Below, one piece after another: positions 17,472-26,781 of a stretch of 64,000 nt of DNA. Each line of letters starts with the position of its first letter. Within the stretch, counting starts at the first letter, position 1. Under the pieces are notes generated by a model, which had not been told where the DNA came from, ran no database searches, and worked only from the letters and a program-made list of their open reading frames with translations. Position numbers and translations under genes: made by a program. The stretch comes from a candidate division TA06 bacterium (GTDB lineage Bacteria > Edwardsbacteria > AC1 > EtOH8): contig JACRJI010000010.1 in assembly GCA_016235665.1 (NCBI GenBank), forward strand, positions 124,001 to 188,000, given 5' to 3'.

Positions 17472-19283
17472 TTGTCACAGGATCACATCCGTAATTTCTG
17501 CATCATCGCCCATATAGACCACGGGAAATCCACCCTGGCCGACCGTCTGCTGGAGGTCACCGGCACCATCATGAAGAAGGACATGCAGGAGCAGGTGCTG
17601 GACAGCATGGACCTGGAGCGGGAGAGGGGCATCACCATCAAGATGCACCCCATCCGGATGAACTACAAGGCTCGGTCCGGCCAGGAATACGTCTTCAACC
17701 TGATAGACACACCGGGCCACGTGGACTTCGGCTACGAGGTTTCCCGGTCTTTAGCCGCCTGCGAGGGCGCCATCTTAGTCGTTGACGCCACCCAGGGGGT
17801 GGAGGCCCAGACCGTGGCCAACCTTTACCAGGCAGTCAACCACGACCTGACCATCATCCCGGTGATCAACAAGGTGGACCTGCCCTCGGCCGAGGTGGAA
17901 AGATGCCGTTCGCAGATCGTGGAGCTGTTGGGCTGCGATCCTTCCGAGATAATTCTGGCCAGCGCCAAGACGGGCCTGGGGATTCAGGAACTGCTGGAGG
18001 AGGTCATCGTCCGGGTGCCGGCCCCCAAAGGCGACGGACAGGCCCCGCTGAAGGCCCTGATCTTCGACTGCATATTCGACGTCTACCGGGGCGCGGTGCC
18101 CTACATCCGGATCGTGGACGGCCGGCTGGAGAAGGGGATGAGGATCAGGCTTTTCTCCAACCAGAAGGAATTCGAGGTCACCGAGGTGGGCACTTTGGGA
18201 ATGGGTATGCACCCAAAATCTTCGCTGGAACAGGGCGAGGTGGGCTACGTGGTGGGCGGGATCAAGACCGTCTCCGAAGCCCGGGTGGGCGACACCGTCA
18301 CCGACGCCCGGAACCCGGCCCCGGAGGCCCTGCCGGGCTACAAGCAGGTGAAGCCCATGGTCTACGCCGGGCTGTATCCCACCGAGAACCAGCAGTATCC
18401 CGACCTGCGGGTGGCTTTGGAAAAACTGGTCCTGAACGATTCCGCTTTGCATTACCAGCCCGAGACCTCCAGCGCTTTGGGCTTCGGTTTCCGTTGCGGG
18501 TTTTTGGGCATGCTCCACATGGAGATCGTCCAGGAGCGGCTGGAGCGGGAATATAACCTGTCGCTGATCAACACCGTGCCCAACGTGGAATACCGGGTGA
18601 TCCAGACCGACGGCCAGGTGCTGGTGATAGACAACCCCTCCGACCTGCCCAACGAGGTCAAGGTGGAGAAGATCGAGGAGCCGTTCGTCAACGCCGAGAT
18701 AGTGGTGCCGGCCGAGTTCATCGGCAACATCATGAAGCTGGGGCAGGACCGGCGGGGCATCTACCAGAAGCTGGAATACCTGGATCCCACCCGGGCCCTG
18801 TTGTTCTACCAGTTCCCGCTGTCCGAGATCATCTTCGACTTCTACGACAAGCTGAAGAGCCTGTCCAAGGGCTACGCCTCTCTGGATTACGAGTTCCTGG
18901 AGTACCGGCAGTCCGACCTGGTGAAGCTGGACATCCTGATCAACGGCGACCCGCTGGATGCTCTGTCGGCCATCATCCACAAGGACCATGCCCAGGAATG
19001 GGGCAAGCGGCTGGCGGTCAAGCTGCGCAAGATCATCCCCCGCCAGCAGTACGAGGTGGCCATCCAGGCGGCCATCGGCAGCCGGATCATCGCCCGGGAG
19101 AGCGTCAAGCCCTACCGCAAGAACGTGATCGCCAAGTGCTACGGCGGCGACATCAGCCGCAAGCGGAAGCTGTTGGAGAAGCAGAAGGAGGGCAAGAAGC
19201 GGATGAAGCAGGTGGGCAACGTGGAGATCCCGCAGGAGGCGTTTTTGGCGGTGCTGAAGGTAGGGGACGAGGAGAGCGAGTAG
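17472..19283 (+). CDS. lepA: Elongation factor 4 (LepA), ribosome-associated GTPase
   Basis: 603 residues, full length for LepA. Starts at TTG 17472 behind AAAGGAG. G1 (HIDHGKSTL), G3 (DTPGH) and G4 (NKVD) GTPase motifs are intact, followed by domains II, III and V and the LepA-specific C-terminal domain ([20 protein letters not shown]). It back-translocates or remodels ribosomes under stress. In many bacteria it is encoded next to signal peptidase I, and here lepB follows two genes later. Confidence 0.97.
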   Translation: MSQDHIRNFCIIAHIDHGKSTLADRLLEVTGTIMKKDMQEQVLDSMDLERERGITIKMHPIRMNYKARSGQEYVFNLIDTPGHVDFGYEVSRSLAACEGAILVVDATQGVEAQTVANLYQAVNHDLTIIPVINKVDLPSAEVERCRSQIVELLGCDPSEIILASAKTGLGIQELLEEVIVRVPAPKGDGQAPLKALIFDCIFDVYRGAVPYIRIVDGRLEKGMRIRLFSNQKEFEVTEVGTLGMGMHPKSSLEQGEVGYVVGGIKTVSEARVGDTVTDARNPAPEALPGYKQVKPMVYAGLYPTENQQYPDLRVALEKLVLNDSALHYQPETSSALGFGFRCGFLGMLHMEIVQERLEREYNLSLINTVPNVEYRVIQTDGQVLVIDNPSDLPNEVKVEKIEEPFVNAEIVVPAEFIGNIMKLGQDRRGIYQKLEYLDPTRALLFYQFPLSEIIFDFYDKLKSLSKGYASLDYEFLEYRQSDLVKLDILINGDPLDALSAIIHKDHAQEWGKRLAVKLRKIIPRQQYEVAIQAAIGSRIIARESVKPYRKNVIAKCYGGDISRKRKLLEKQKEGKKRMKQVGNVEIPQEAFLAVLKVGDEESE

Positions 19284-19426
19284 ACCGGGGTTCGTTAAAC
19301 CACAAAGACACCAAGGCACGAAACATCCAAGGCCCCTATAAATAAAACTTAGCGTTCACTTCGGTATTGCTCAGTGCATGCTTCGCGTCTTTGCGGTAAA
19401 ATAGTTAGAAAGCAAAGGGTGTACTT
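19284..19426. repeat. Repeat-bearing spacer after lepA
   Basis: AACCACAAAGACACCAAGGCAC (19297-19319) is a diverged CACAGAGACAC-type repeat, and 19357-19378 carries CACTTCGG...GCTCAGTG, the core of the hairpin family at 5785, here without GC arms. Confidence 0.5.
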
Positions 19427-19720
19427 ATGTTCCAAAACCTGTTCTCCGATAAGTTCAAGCTGGCCTTTCTTGCGGCCGCAGTACTGCTGGCCTGGGCGGC
19501 GGTGCTGGAGTTCATGTTCATCACCCAGCAGTCGCAGGACCTGGAAAGACTGAAAGCCAGGAACGGTGAACTGGAATCCGACCTGGCCGGGCTGGCGGCC
19601 CTGGTGCCCAATAAACTGACCAAGGCCGAAGCCGAAAAGCAGGGATTCAAGAACATCTTCATCATGTACAACGACGAGGGCCGGGCGGTGGAAGTGAAGT
19701 TTGACAGGAACAAGTTTTAG
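19427..19720 (+). CDS. Small membrane protein with coiled coil
   Basis: 97 residues: a short N-terminal stretch, one membrane helix (LAFLAAAVLLAWAAVLEFMFI, about 14-33), then a coiled coil (QDLERLKARNGELESDLAGL) and a short C-terminal domain. The layout recalls FtsB/FtsL-type division proteins, but no diagnostic motif is present, so I assign no function. It lies between lepA and lepB on the same strand. Confidence 0.6.
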   Translation: MFQNLFSDKFKLAFLAAAVLLAWAAVLEFMFITQQSQDLERLKARNGELESDLAGLAALVPNKLTKAEAEKQGFKNIFIMYNDEGRAVEVKFDRNKF

Positions 19721-19759
19721 GGAACAAAATTAAGAATCCTCTCGTAGTCTTATTCATTG

Positions 19760-19784
19760 CCACAGAGACACTGAGGCACAGAGG
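19760..19784. repeat. CACAGAGACAC dispersed repeat
   Basis: CCACAGAGACACTGAGGCAC, the inverse of the text at 9691-9712. Confidence 0.6.
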
Positions 19785-19815
19785 ACTTATAAATATTGTG
19801 AGAAGATAAAGGCGA

Positions 19816-20523
19816 ATGAAAGAAAAATACACCTTCAAAAAGCTCTGGCACGACTGGCTGTGGCCCCTGATCTGGGCGGTGCTGGTGGTCAAACTGGTGA
19901 TCAACCCCTTCATCCTGGAAGCCTACCAGGTGCCCACCGGTTCCATGGAGAGCACCATCCTGCCGGGAGACTGGCTGATCGCCGAAAAATTCAGCTACGG
20001 CCTGCATATTCCCTTCACCAAGATATCCATCCTGCCCATGACCTCGCCCCGGTCCGGCCAGGTGGTGGTCTTTAAAAGCCCGGTGGACGGGATCAACCTG
20101 GTCAAGCGCTGCATAGCTTCCGGCGGGGATACGGTGGAGGTCCGGAACAAGGTACTTTACGTCAATGGCATAAAAAGAAACGAGAAATTTGCCATTCACC
20201 GGGATAGCTTTGCGGTGCCGGTGATGAACCCGCCCCTGACCCAGGGGCAGTTCCAGCAGGAATGGGAGAACCGGCATCTGCTGCAGACCTACGCAGTGCG
20301 GGACAATTTCGGCCCGATAGTGGTGCCCAAGGACTGTTTCTTTATGATGGGCGACAACCGCGACGAGTCCTTCGACTCCCGTTTCTGGGGGCCGCTGCCG
20401 CGACAGCTGATCCGGGGCAGGGCTTTGTTCGTCTACTGGTCGTTTGACAAGCTGTCGGAGATGCCGCTGTCCAGCCTGTGGCGCCGTTTCCGGCTGCAGC
20501 GCATCGGCCGGAAGCTCTGGTAG
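19816..20523 (+). CDS. lepB: Signal peptidase I, copy 1
   Basis: 235 residues. One N-terminal membrane helix (about 15-35), catalytic Ser43 in PTGSMESTI and catalytic Lys97 in LVKRCIASGGD, plus box E (MGDNRDESFDSRFWG). It removes signal peptides from exported proteins on the outer face of the inner membrane. The second copy follows after a 220-bp gap and is about as close to it as paralogues within one genome usually are. The many signal-peptide proteins in this window are plausible clients. Confidence 0.93.
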   Translation: MKEKYTFKKLWHDWLWPLIWAVLVVKLVINPFILEAYQVPTGSMESTILPGDWLIAEKFSYGLHIPFTKISILPMTSPRSGQVVVFKSPVDGINLVKRCIASGGDTVEVRNKVLYVNGIKRNEKFAIHRDSFAVPVMNPPLTQGQFQQEWENRHLLQTYAVRDNFGPIVVPKDCFFMMGDNRDESFDSRFWGPLPRQLIRGRALFVYWSFDKLSEMPLSSLWRRFRLQRIGRKLW

Positions 20524-20743
20524 GCTGACCGTAAAACCTTACCACGCTTTCGCCCCGCTGGACACTGAGCAATGTCGAAGTGTAGCGGGGCTACAGCGTG
20601 CAGGCACGGAAGCGCGGAATATCCGAATCACGGAACTATAACCAAATACTCTATGTTTATTTAATCTTCATCTTTCCGTGTTTCGGTGGTTAGCTCTGGT
20701 AAAATCATTTTCACCATTAAACAACTCCTTCTAAGGAAACAAT
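20524..20743. repeat. Spacer with CACTTCGAC-family hairpin
   Basis: CCCCGCT (20553-20559) pairs with AGCGGGG (20584-20590); inside lie ACACTGAGC and GTCGAAGTGT, the reverse of the repeat core in the terminators at 5785, 7571 and 29363. No gene. Confidence 0.6.
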
Positions 20744-21466
20744 ATGGCCGTTCGGCAGAACAACGTCAAAAAATCATGGTACCGGGACTGGGGCGAGTCC
20801 TTGATCTGGGCGGTGGTGATGGCCCTGATCATCCGGGCCCTGGTCATCCAGGCCTTCAAGATCCCCTCCGGCTCCATGGAGGACACCCTGCTGGTGGGCG
20901 ATTTTCTGATGGTCAACAAATTTGTCTACGGGGTCAAGATCCCTTTCACCGGGAAGACCCTTTTGCCCGGGCTGCGCCAGACCAAGGCCGGGGACATCAT
21001 CGTCTTCAAGTATCCTTTGGACAAGCGGGATTTCATCAAGCGCTGCGTGGCGGTGGAGGGCGATACGGTGGAGGTGCGGAACAAGAAACTCTACGTCAAC
21101 GGCCAGCGCCCGGAGGAGCCGTACGCTGTGAACAAAGCCTGGGGGGAAAGCATCATCCTTCCCCAGATGCTGTCGGCGGAGCTTTGGCGCAATGATTACC
21201 AGCGGGACTGGGAGCAGCGCAAGTTTTTGAACCTGCCGGTGCGGGATAATTTCGGGCCGGTGGTGGTGCCCAAGGACTGCGTCTTTGCCATGGGCGACAA
21301 CCGGGACAACTCGCTGGACTCCCGCTTCTGGGGGCCTCTGCCCAAGAGCCTGATCCTGGGCAAGGCGGTTTTCATCTACTGGTCCTGGGATTCCGAGAAC
21401 GGCGAGCCGTTCTGGAAGGTTTGGGAGAATATCCGGTTCAACCGGCTGGGAGACATGATCAGGTAA
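20744..21466 (+). CDS. lepB: Signal peptidase I, copy 2
   Basis: 240 residues with an N-terminal membrane helix, Ser44 in PSGSMEDTLL, Lys99 in FIKRCVAVEGD and the box MGDNRDNSLDSRFWGPLP. Both catalytic residues are present, so both copies should be active. Differences are concentrated in the substrate-facing inserts and the C-terminus. Two peptidases may split housekeeping and special cargo, which is inference. Confidence 0.93.
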   Translation: MAVRQNNVKKSWYRDWGESLIWAVVMALIIRALVIQAFKIPSGSMEDTLLVGDFLMVNKFVYGVKIPFTGKTLLPGLRQTKAGDIIVFKYPLDKRDFIKRCVAVEGDTVEVRNKKLYVNGQRPEEPYAVNKAWGESIILPQMLSAELWRNDYQRDWEQRKFLNLPVRDNFGPVVVPKDCVFAMGDNRDNSLDSRFWGPLPKSLILGKAVFIYWSWDSENGEPFWKVWENIRFNRLGDMIR

Positions 21467-21480
21467 AAGACACCGAACCC

Positions 21481-21514
21481 ATCCGCAGATTTCGCAGATG
21501 GACGCAGATTAATC
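21481..21514. repeat. CGCAGATT-type intergenic repeat
   Basis: ATCCGCAGATTTCGCAGATG followed by GACGCAGATTAATC; similar text lies at about 9630-9675. Confidence 0.5.
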
Positions 21515-21562
21515 TATTACACTGCTAATCCGAGAAAACGCAGCAACTGATGGAGACAACCG

Positions 21563-22678
21563 ATGTCCGATATTCTGATCAAGGCCGTGGAATCGAAAAA
21601 AGAACTGGAACAATTCATAAAACTGCCCTGGACGATCTACCATAACAATCCCAGCTGGGTGCCGCCGCTGATAGCCGAACAGAAGAAAATGCTGGATGCC
21701 GGGCACAACCCGTTCTTTCAGCACGCCCGGGCCGCCTATTTCCTGGCCAGCCGGAACGGAGAAGTATTGGGGCGGATCAGCGCCCACATAGACGACAACA
21801 GCAACAAGTTCCACCACGAGAAATGCTGCTTCTTCGGTTTCTTTGAATCGGCGGACGATCCCAATGCGGCCCAAGCCCTGTTTGCCGCAGCGGAAAAATG
21901 GGCCCGGGAGAACGGCATGGACACGGTGCGGGGGCCGTTCAATTTCACCACCAACGACACCGCCGGCCTGCTGATAGACGCCTTCGACCGCCCCCCGGTG
22001 ATAGAGATGACCTACAACCCGCCCTACTATCCGTCCCAGGTCGAAGCCTGCGGATACACCAAGGCCATGGACCTGTTGGCCTATTTCCTGGATGTCCAGC
22101 ACATAGACCGCGACCGGATCAAAATGCTGTCCCGGCGGTGCGAACAAAAGGGGATCACCTTCCGCAGCATCAACAAAAGACGGTTTGAGCAAGAGGTCAA
22201 GATATTCAAGGAGGTCTACAACCAGGCCTGGAACCAGAACTGGGGCTTCGTCCCGCTAACCGAGGCCGAGATAGACCACTATGCCAAAAGCTTCAAGGAC
22301 ATCGTGGAGCCGGATTACGTGATCTTTGCCTTTGACGGGGAAAAGCCGGTGGGATCGTTGTGGGCTTTGCCGGATTACAATTATTCCATCAAGCGGCTCA
22401 ACGGTAAAATGGGCCTGTTGGAAATAATGAACTTCCTCTGGCACAACCGCAACATCACCCATACCCGGGTAATGACCGCCGGGGTGATAAAGGATTACCA
22501 GAAAAGGGGGATTGAGGCCGGGCTGGTCAGCCGTGTGATCGAGAACGCAGTCAAAAAGGGCACCAAGACCGGGGAGCTTTCCTGGGTGCTGGAAAACAAC
22601 CTGATGATGAACCGGCTGGGCGAGGCGGTTGGGGCCAAGGTCTACAAGACCTACCGGGTGTACGAGAAGAAGATCTGA
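21563..22678 (+). CDS. GNAT-superfamily N-acetyltransferase-like protein (YghO type)
   Basis: 371 residues. The N-terminal part (LPWTIYHNNPSWVPPL, NPFFQHARAAYFLASRNGEVLGRISAHID, GFFES, GPFNFTTNDTAGLLIDAF) matches a widespread but uncharacterised family annotated as acetyltransferase. The C-terminal half carries a second GNAT-like fold. Cytoplasmic; substrate unknown. A bidirectional terminator separates it from the convergent PAP2 gene. Confidence 0.75.
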   Translation: MSDILIKAVESKKELEQFIKLPWTIYHNNPSWVPPLIAEQKKMLDAGHNPFFQHARAAYFLASRNGEVLGRISAHIDDNSNKFHHEKCCFFGFFESADDPNAAQALFAAAEKWARENGMDTVRGPFNFTTNDTAGLLIDAFDRPPVIEMTYNPPYYPSQVEACGYTKAMDLLAYFLDVQHIDRDRIKMLSRRCEQKGITFRSINKRRFEQEVKIFKEVYNQAWNQNWGFVPLTEAEIDHYAKSFKDIVEPDYVIFAFDGEKPVGSLWALPDYNYSIKRLNGKMGLLEIMNFLWHNRNITHTRVMTAGVIKDYQKRGIEAGLVSRVIENAVKKGTKTGELSWVLENNLMMNRLGEAVGAKVYKTYRVYEKKI

Positions 22679-22683
22679 AAATA

Positions 22684-22714
22684 AAAAAGCCGCCCTGAAT
22701 CCGGGCGGCTTTCT
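22684..22714. terminator. Bidirectional terminator
   Basis: AAAGCCGCCC, seven-base loop, GGGCGGCTTT between convergent genes. Confidence 0.85.
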
Positions 22715-22724
22715 CAAAACCAGA

Positions 22725-23591
22725 TTATTTCTTGTCCCTTAAAAACCGGGGATTCCAGATCTCGGCGGTCAGAATGGCCAGGGCCGCCAGTACAAATCCA
22801 AAGATGACATCTATCACATAATGCAGCCGCAGGAATACCGTGGCCATTATCAGCAGGATCCCCACCGGCAGCATTACCGCGAAAAGTTTTTTGTGATGGG
22901 CGTGGGCATAATAGAGCACGATCAGGGTTATCCCGGTGTGGCCCGACGGGAAGCAGTCCCGCTTGTTGAATTCATTGGCGGTCAGAAAATCAAGGATCTG
23001 ATTTCCCCAGAACAATCCCTTGACCGGGGCGGCCTGCAGACCGGTCAGGGTGAAACGGGGCCCGATGGCCGGCACCAGCAGGTATCCGACGTAGGAAATG
23101 AAGAACCCGATGGTCACCGCCAGGAACATGTGCTCCAGCTCGTGCTGCTTCCGGTCAAAATGCAGGAACAGGGCCAGGACCACCGGCAGGAAGTAATAGC
23201 TGGAATAGGCCAGGGCCAGCACATCCACCATCCAGGGCGCGGTCAGGCTCTCCAGCCAGACGGTGGGATGGACCCCGAACATGGCGTAGTCGATCCTGAT
23301 CAGATAGCCGTCCAGGTCCGGCCGGATATACTGAATGATGTATCCCAGGCTCTGAAATACCGGGAGGATGCCGGCGAATGGCGCCCAGCGCCGCAGCAGT
23401 TCAAAGAACTTGCAGGGCCGGCGGGTGTCCAGCCAGATCACTATTCCGTAAACCCCTAAGGTCAGCCCGTATATCACGAATATCCAGGGCCAGCCCTTGA
23501 GCCGGGGCAGGTTCAGCAGGGTCAGCAGGCTCAACCCGGAAATAAACCATAGGTAGAGCCATTCCACTTTTTTCAGTTTTAATTTAGGCAT
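22725..23591 (-). CDS. PAP2-superfamily membrane phosphatase/phosphotransferase
   Basis: 288 residues with about six to seven membrane helices. The PAP2 signature is split as CFPSGHTGITLIVLYYAH and LRLHYVIDVIFGF, giving both catalytic histidines. The layout matches the PAP2_3 group that includes inositol-phosphorylceramide synthases (AUR1-like), so it may act on a lipid phosphate or move a phospho-headgroup. It is alone on the minus strand. The promoter leaves almost no leader before the ATG. Confidence 0.8.
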   Translation of the reverse strand: MPKLKLKKVEWLYLWFISGLSLLTLLNLPRLKGWPWIFVIYGLTLGVYGIVIWLDTRRPCKFFELLRRWAPFAGILPVFQSLGYIIQYIRPDLDGYLIRIDYAMFGVHPTVWLESLTAPWMVDVLALAYSSYYFLPVVLALFLHFDRKQHELEHMFLAVTIGFFISYVGYLLVPAIGPRFTLTGLQAAPVKGLFWGNQILDFLTANEFNKRDCFPSGHTGITLIVLYYAHAHHKKLFAVMLPVGILLIMATVFLRLHYVIDVIFGFVLAALAILTAEIWNPRFLRDKK

Positions 23592-23597
23592 AGACCA

Positions 23598-23626
23598 ATT
23601 TTAGCATCCGGAAAAGGTTAAGTCAA
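23598..23626 (-). promoter_or_regulatory. Sigma70-type promoter of PAP2 gene, probably leaderless
   Basis: Minus strand TTGACT (23621-23626), 17-bp spacer, TAAAAT (23598-23603); predicted start within a base or two of the ATG at 23591. Confidence 0.55.
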
Positions 23627-23691
23627 TTGAATATATTACGGGAATGTTGAAAATATAAAATCAATGAAATAATTAACAGCACTAAATCAAG

Positions 23692-24525
23692 ATGAAAAAG
23701 ATTTATCTTCTCGTCACTTTGCTGGCTCTGCAAACGCCTGTCTTTTGCCAGGACACGCTTTCTACGTCAACCTTCGGTCCGCGCTGGGCGGGTTGGGCCA
23801 TACTGGGAGCGGAATACATCGGAGGCCCGGTAGTGGCCTCCCAGTACTGGTGGCAGAACGGATTCGGGCGGAATCCCCTGGCCAATATCGGCGAGCAGGA
23901 ACCCTATGCCGAGGACAAGATATGGCATTTTTGGAACGGCGAGAACCTGACCGACCTGCACTATTGGACCCTGAAGAAATATCTGGGGGAGGATTCCCCA
24001 GGCCTGGCAATGGGTTTGACCTTCACCACCCTTACCGGGATAGAACTGCTGGATGGTTCGGATTCCGATGGAAAGTGGAAATTCTCTCTTTGGGATGAAG
24101 CCGCAGATATCGGCGGGATAGCCCTGTGGTATCTAAAGCATAAATACCCGGGCCGGATTCCGCTGGAGGTCCGGGTGGGTATCAGGCGCTGGGACAAATT
24201 TTTCCTGCTTTTCAAACGGGCGGCGCAGTTCTCCTCGACCTTCAATACCGCCCAATACGGGTGGTCGCATATGGACAATTACTCGATCTTCAAGACCGAG
24301 GTCATCATCCGGCCCAAGAGTTATTGGTACGGAGGCTTGGCCATTTCATGTAAGACAGATTCCAACGGCGTGGGCATCCCCGAGAACCTTTTCGGAGCTA
24401 CGGCCGGGTTTGATGTGATGCGTTATTATGCCAATAAAAAGCCTGGAAAATTAACTCCGTGGGTGAACACCTTTGGCAGGTATCTCTCGCTTTCTTTTTC
24501 TTATACCCATTGGTTCGAGAAGTAA
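23692..24525 (+). CDS. Secreted YfiM/DUF2279-like protein
   Basis: 277 residues. Signal peptide MKKIYLLVTLLALQTPVFCQ, then a region with DKIWHFWNGENLTDLHYWTLKKY, a second helix and FSLWDEAADIGGIALWY. That spacing of D-K-x-x-H and a later D-x-x-A-D is like the YfiM/DUF2279 family. The C-terminal half is rich in aromatic beta strands and ends in SLSFSYTHWFEK, like an outer-membrane strand. Function unknown; a shorter relative lies at 35265. Confidence 0.6.
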   Translation: MKKIYLLVTLLALQTPVFCQDTLSTSTFGPRWAGWAILGAEYIGGPVVASQYWWQNGFGRNPLANIGEQEPYAEDKIWHFWNGENLTDLHYWTLKKYLGEDSPGLAMGLTFTTLTGIELLDGSDSDGKWKFSLWDEAADIGGIALWYLKHKYPGRIPLEVRVGIRRWDKFFLLFKRAAQFSSTFNTAQYGWSHMDNYSIFKTEVIIRPKSYWYGGLAISCKTDSNGVGIPENLFGATAGFDVMRYYANKKPGKLTPWVNTFGRYLSLSFSYTHWFEK

Positions 24526-24550
24526 CGCCAGCCCGCCCCGATTGCCGGTA

Positions 24551-24579
24551 TTGACAAAAGCAAGGGAAGGGCGTATACT
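24551..24579 (+). promoter_or_regulatory. Sigma70-type promoter of the thi operon
   Basis: TTGACA (24551-24556), 17-bp spacer, TATACT (24574-24579). The leader is about 22 nt, too short for a TPP riboswitch. Confidence 0.7.
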
Positions 24580-24607
24580 CAAAATCATGATGAAGTGACT
24601 ATATTAT

Positions 24608-24799
24608 ATGAAGATAAAACTTAACGGCAAAGAGGCCGAAGCCGGCAGTTTACCGGGGTTGCTGGAAAGATACGGGCTTAAGGGCAGGGCCTTGGTGGTG
24701 GAGCATAATGGCATAATCATCAAGAGCGGTTGTTATGATGATGTCCGGCTTAGCGATGGCGATGTGCTGGAGATAGTGCGCCTGGTGGGCGGGGGATAA
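24608..24799 (+). CDS. thiS: Thiamine biosynthesis sulfur carrier protein ThiS
   Basis: 63 residues with a beta-grasp fold and the C-terminal GG tail (EIVRLVGGG) needed for adenylation and thiocarboxylation. It carries sulfur to ThiG for the thiazole of thiamine. First gene of thiS-thiG-thiH. No thiF adenylating enzyme is encoded in the window. Confidence 0.92.
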   Translation: MKIKLNGKEAEAGSLPGLLERYGLKGRALVVEHNGIIIKSGCYDDVRLSDGDVLEIVRLVGGG

Positions 24800-24832
24800 A
24801 CTGGAAACAAAAATCAAAAATAAAACATCAGT

Positions 24833-25603
24833 ATGCTCAAACCATTAATCATAGCCGGACGCGAGATAAGGTCGCGCCTCTTCCTGGGCACAGGCAAGTT
24901 CTCCAGTTCCGCCGTCATGGCCCAAGCCCTGGAAGCTTCGGGGGCCGAGATCGTGACAGTGGCATTGCGGCGGGTGGAATTTGACAATCCCCAGGACGAC
25001 ATCATCGCCCGCATCGACCAGAAAAAATACCTGCTGCTTCCCAACACCTCCGGGGCCCGCGACGCCGAAGAGGCGGTCCGTATTGCCCGGCTGGCCCGGG
25101 CGGCTTCCGGTTGGAACTGGCTGAAGCTGGAGGTCACCCCCGAGCCCAATTATCTCCTGCCCGATCCGGTGGAGACGCTGAAGGCGGCGGAGATCCTGAT
25201 CAAGGAAGGTTTCATCGTGCTTCCCTACATCAATGCCGACCCGGTGCTGGCCAAGCGCCTGCAGGAGGTGGGTTGCGCGGCGGTGATGCCACTGGGCTCG
25301 CCCATCGGCTCGGGGCGGGGGATCAAGACCGCCGACCAGATCCGGATCATTGTCCAGCAGGCCACGGTGCCGGTGGTGGTGGACGCCGGTCTGGGCCTGC
25401 CCTCCCACATCTGCAAGGCCTTTGAGCTGGGGGCCGCTGCGGTGCTGTTGAATACCGCGGTGGCGGCGGCCCGGGATCCAGTGCAGATGGCCAGATCGTT
25501 CAAACTGGCGGTGGATTCATCCCTGGCTGGACTTGAAGCCGGACCCATGTCAGAGAGCGAGACGGCCTCCGCCTCCAGTCCGTTGACCGGATTTTTAAGA
25601 TGA
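24833..25603 (+). CDS. thiG: Thiazole synthase ThiG
   Basis: 256 residues, TIM barrel. Lys98 in WLKLEV forms the Schiff base with deoxyxylulose phosphate. Other motifs: FLGTGKF, ITVGL-like VTVALRR, PLGSPIGSGRGI and AVLLNTAVAAARDP. It condenses DXP, the ThiS sulfur and dehydroglycine. The stop overlaps the thiH start (ATGA), so translation is probably coupled. Confidence 0.96.
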   Translation: MLKPLIIAGREIRSRLFLGTGKFSSSAVMAQALEASGAEIVTVALRRVEFDNPQDDIIARIDQKKYLLLPNTSGARDAEEAVRIARLARAASGWNWLKLEVTPEPNYLLPDPVETLKAAEILIKEGFIVLPYINADPVLAKRLQEVGCAAVMPLGSPIGSGRGIKTADQIRIIVQQATVPVVVDAGLGLPSHICKAFELGAAAVLLNTAVAAARDPVQMARSFKLAVDSSLAGLEAGPMSESETASASSPLTGFLR

Positions 25604-26781
25604 TCCCGTTCCAGGAAATCATAAATTCCCTGGATCCCGCCCGGATAAGAACAACCATCCGGAACGCCACCACCGGTCAGGTCAAGGCGCTTATGGAATC
25701 AATAAGTTCCGGATCCGTTCCCAGTCCAGAAGACATCTCCATTCTGGTGTCTCCGGCGGCCGGCGAACTGTTGGAGCCGATGGCTCAATTGGCCAAGAAC
25801 AGCACTCTACGGCGGTTCGGCAAGACCATTCAGATGTACGCCCCGCTGTATATCTCCAACCACTGCAGTAACTCCTGCGTTTACTGCGGGTTCAACGTCC
25901 ACAACAAGGTCAACCGCCGGACCTCGAGCCGCGAAGAGATCTTGTCCGAGGCCCGGCTGATAAACAACCAGCACATCTCGCAGTTATTGCTGGTGAGCGG
26001 CGAATGTCCGGCAGAGGTCAGCCTGGATCTGCTGGAGGCCACTGCCCGCGACCTGAAGGGAATGTTCCCCTCCCTGTCCATAGAAGTATACCCCATGGAT
26101 ACTCCGGACTACGAGCGGCTTTACCAGGCGGGAATAGACGGCCTGGCCATTTACCAGGAGACTTACGACCGGGAAATCTATTCCGCGGTCCATCCAGCCG
26201 GGCCCAAGCGCGATTACCAATACCGGCTGGGGGCACCGGAGAGAGGCGCGGCGGCAGGTTTCCGGCAAATTGGCCTGGGATCCCTGCTGGGGTTGAACGA
26301 TTGGCGGGTGGAATCGCATTACCTTATGCACCACGCCGCCTATCTGATGAAGCATCACTGGAAGAGCCAGGTCTCGGTCTCCTTTCCCCGTTTAAGGCCG
26401 GCGGCCGGGGGATTCAGCCCGGAGTTCCCCGTCAGCGACCGGGAACTGGTCCAGATGATTTGCGCCTTCAGGCTGATGCTGCCCGACGCCGGACTGGTGC
26501 TTTCCACCCGGGAGCCGACGGAACTGCGGGACAACCTGATCGGACTGGGCATCACCAAAATGAGCGCCGGGTCCAAGACCGCCCCGGGAGGTTATCTCGA
26601 CAAGCTCGATAACAATCTCGACAGGCTCGGTAATAATCTTGACGAGCAGGGCCAGCCAGCCGAAGGTCAGTTTAACGTGTGCGACGGCCGGACGGTGGAG
26701 GAGGTGGCCCGGGCAATTCAGTCAAGGGGATACGATACGGTGTGGAAGGATTGGGACCAGGGGTTCGAGAGGGATCTATGA
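25600..26781 (+). CDS. thiH: 2-iminoacetate synthase ThiH (radical SAM)
   Basis: 393 residues. The radical SAM cluster is C89-x3-C93-x2-C96 (CSNSCVYC). It cleaves tyrosine to give dehydroglycine for ThiG. Conserved blocks include LLVSGECP, GLAIYQETYD and the KMSAGSKTAPGGY loop. Just after PGGY the usual short linker is replaced by about 20 extra residues (DKLDNNLDRLGNNLDEQ), encoded by three tandem 21-bp units related to the CTCGACAAGCTCG repeat. The ending VWKDWDQGFERDL is normal, so the enzyme is probably functional. Confidence 0.95.
   Translation: MIPFQEIINSLDPARIRTTIRNATTGQVKALMESISSGSVPSPEDISILVSPAAGELLEPMAQLAKNSTLRRFGKTIQMYAPLYISNHCSNSCVYCGFNVHNKVNRRTSSREEILSEARLINNQHISQLLLVSGECPAEVSLDLLEATARDLKGMFPSLSIEVYPMDTPDYERLYQAGIDGLAIYQETYDREIYSAVHPAGPKRDYQYRLGAPERGAAAGFRQIGLGSLLGLNDWRVESHYLMHHAAYLMKHHWKSQVSVSFPRLRPAAGGFSPEFPVSDRELVQMICAFRLMLPDAGLVLSTREPTELRDNLIGLGITKMSAGSKTAPGGYLDKLDNNLDRLGNNLDEQGQPAEGQFNVCDGRTVEEVARAIQSRGYDTVWKDWDQGFERDL
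26597..26655 (+). repeat. Tandem 21-bp repeat inside thiH
   Basis: Three diverged units of TATCTCGACAAGCTCGATAAC type, in frame with thiH. Confidence 0.7.

Noticed and set aside
17775-19319. A 514-codon open frame antisense to lepA
   Set aside because: It mirrors a clearly conserved lepA in GC-rich DNA; its product is Gln/His/Leu-rich with no domain.
24580-24607. TPP riboswitch before the thi operon
   Set aside because: The leader is only about 22-28 nt, too short for a THI box; no CUGAGA-type core seen.
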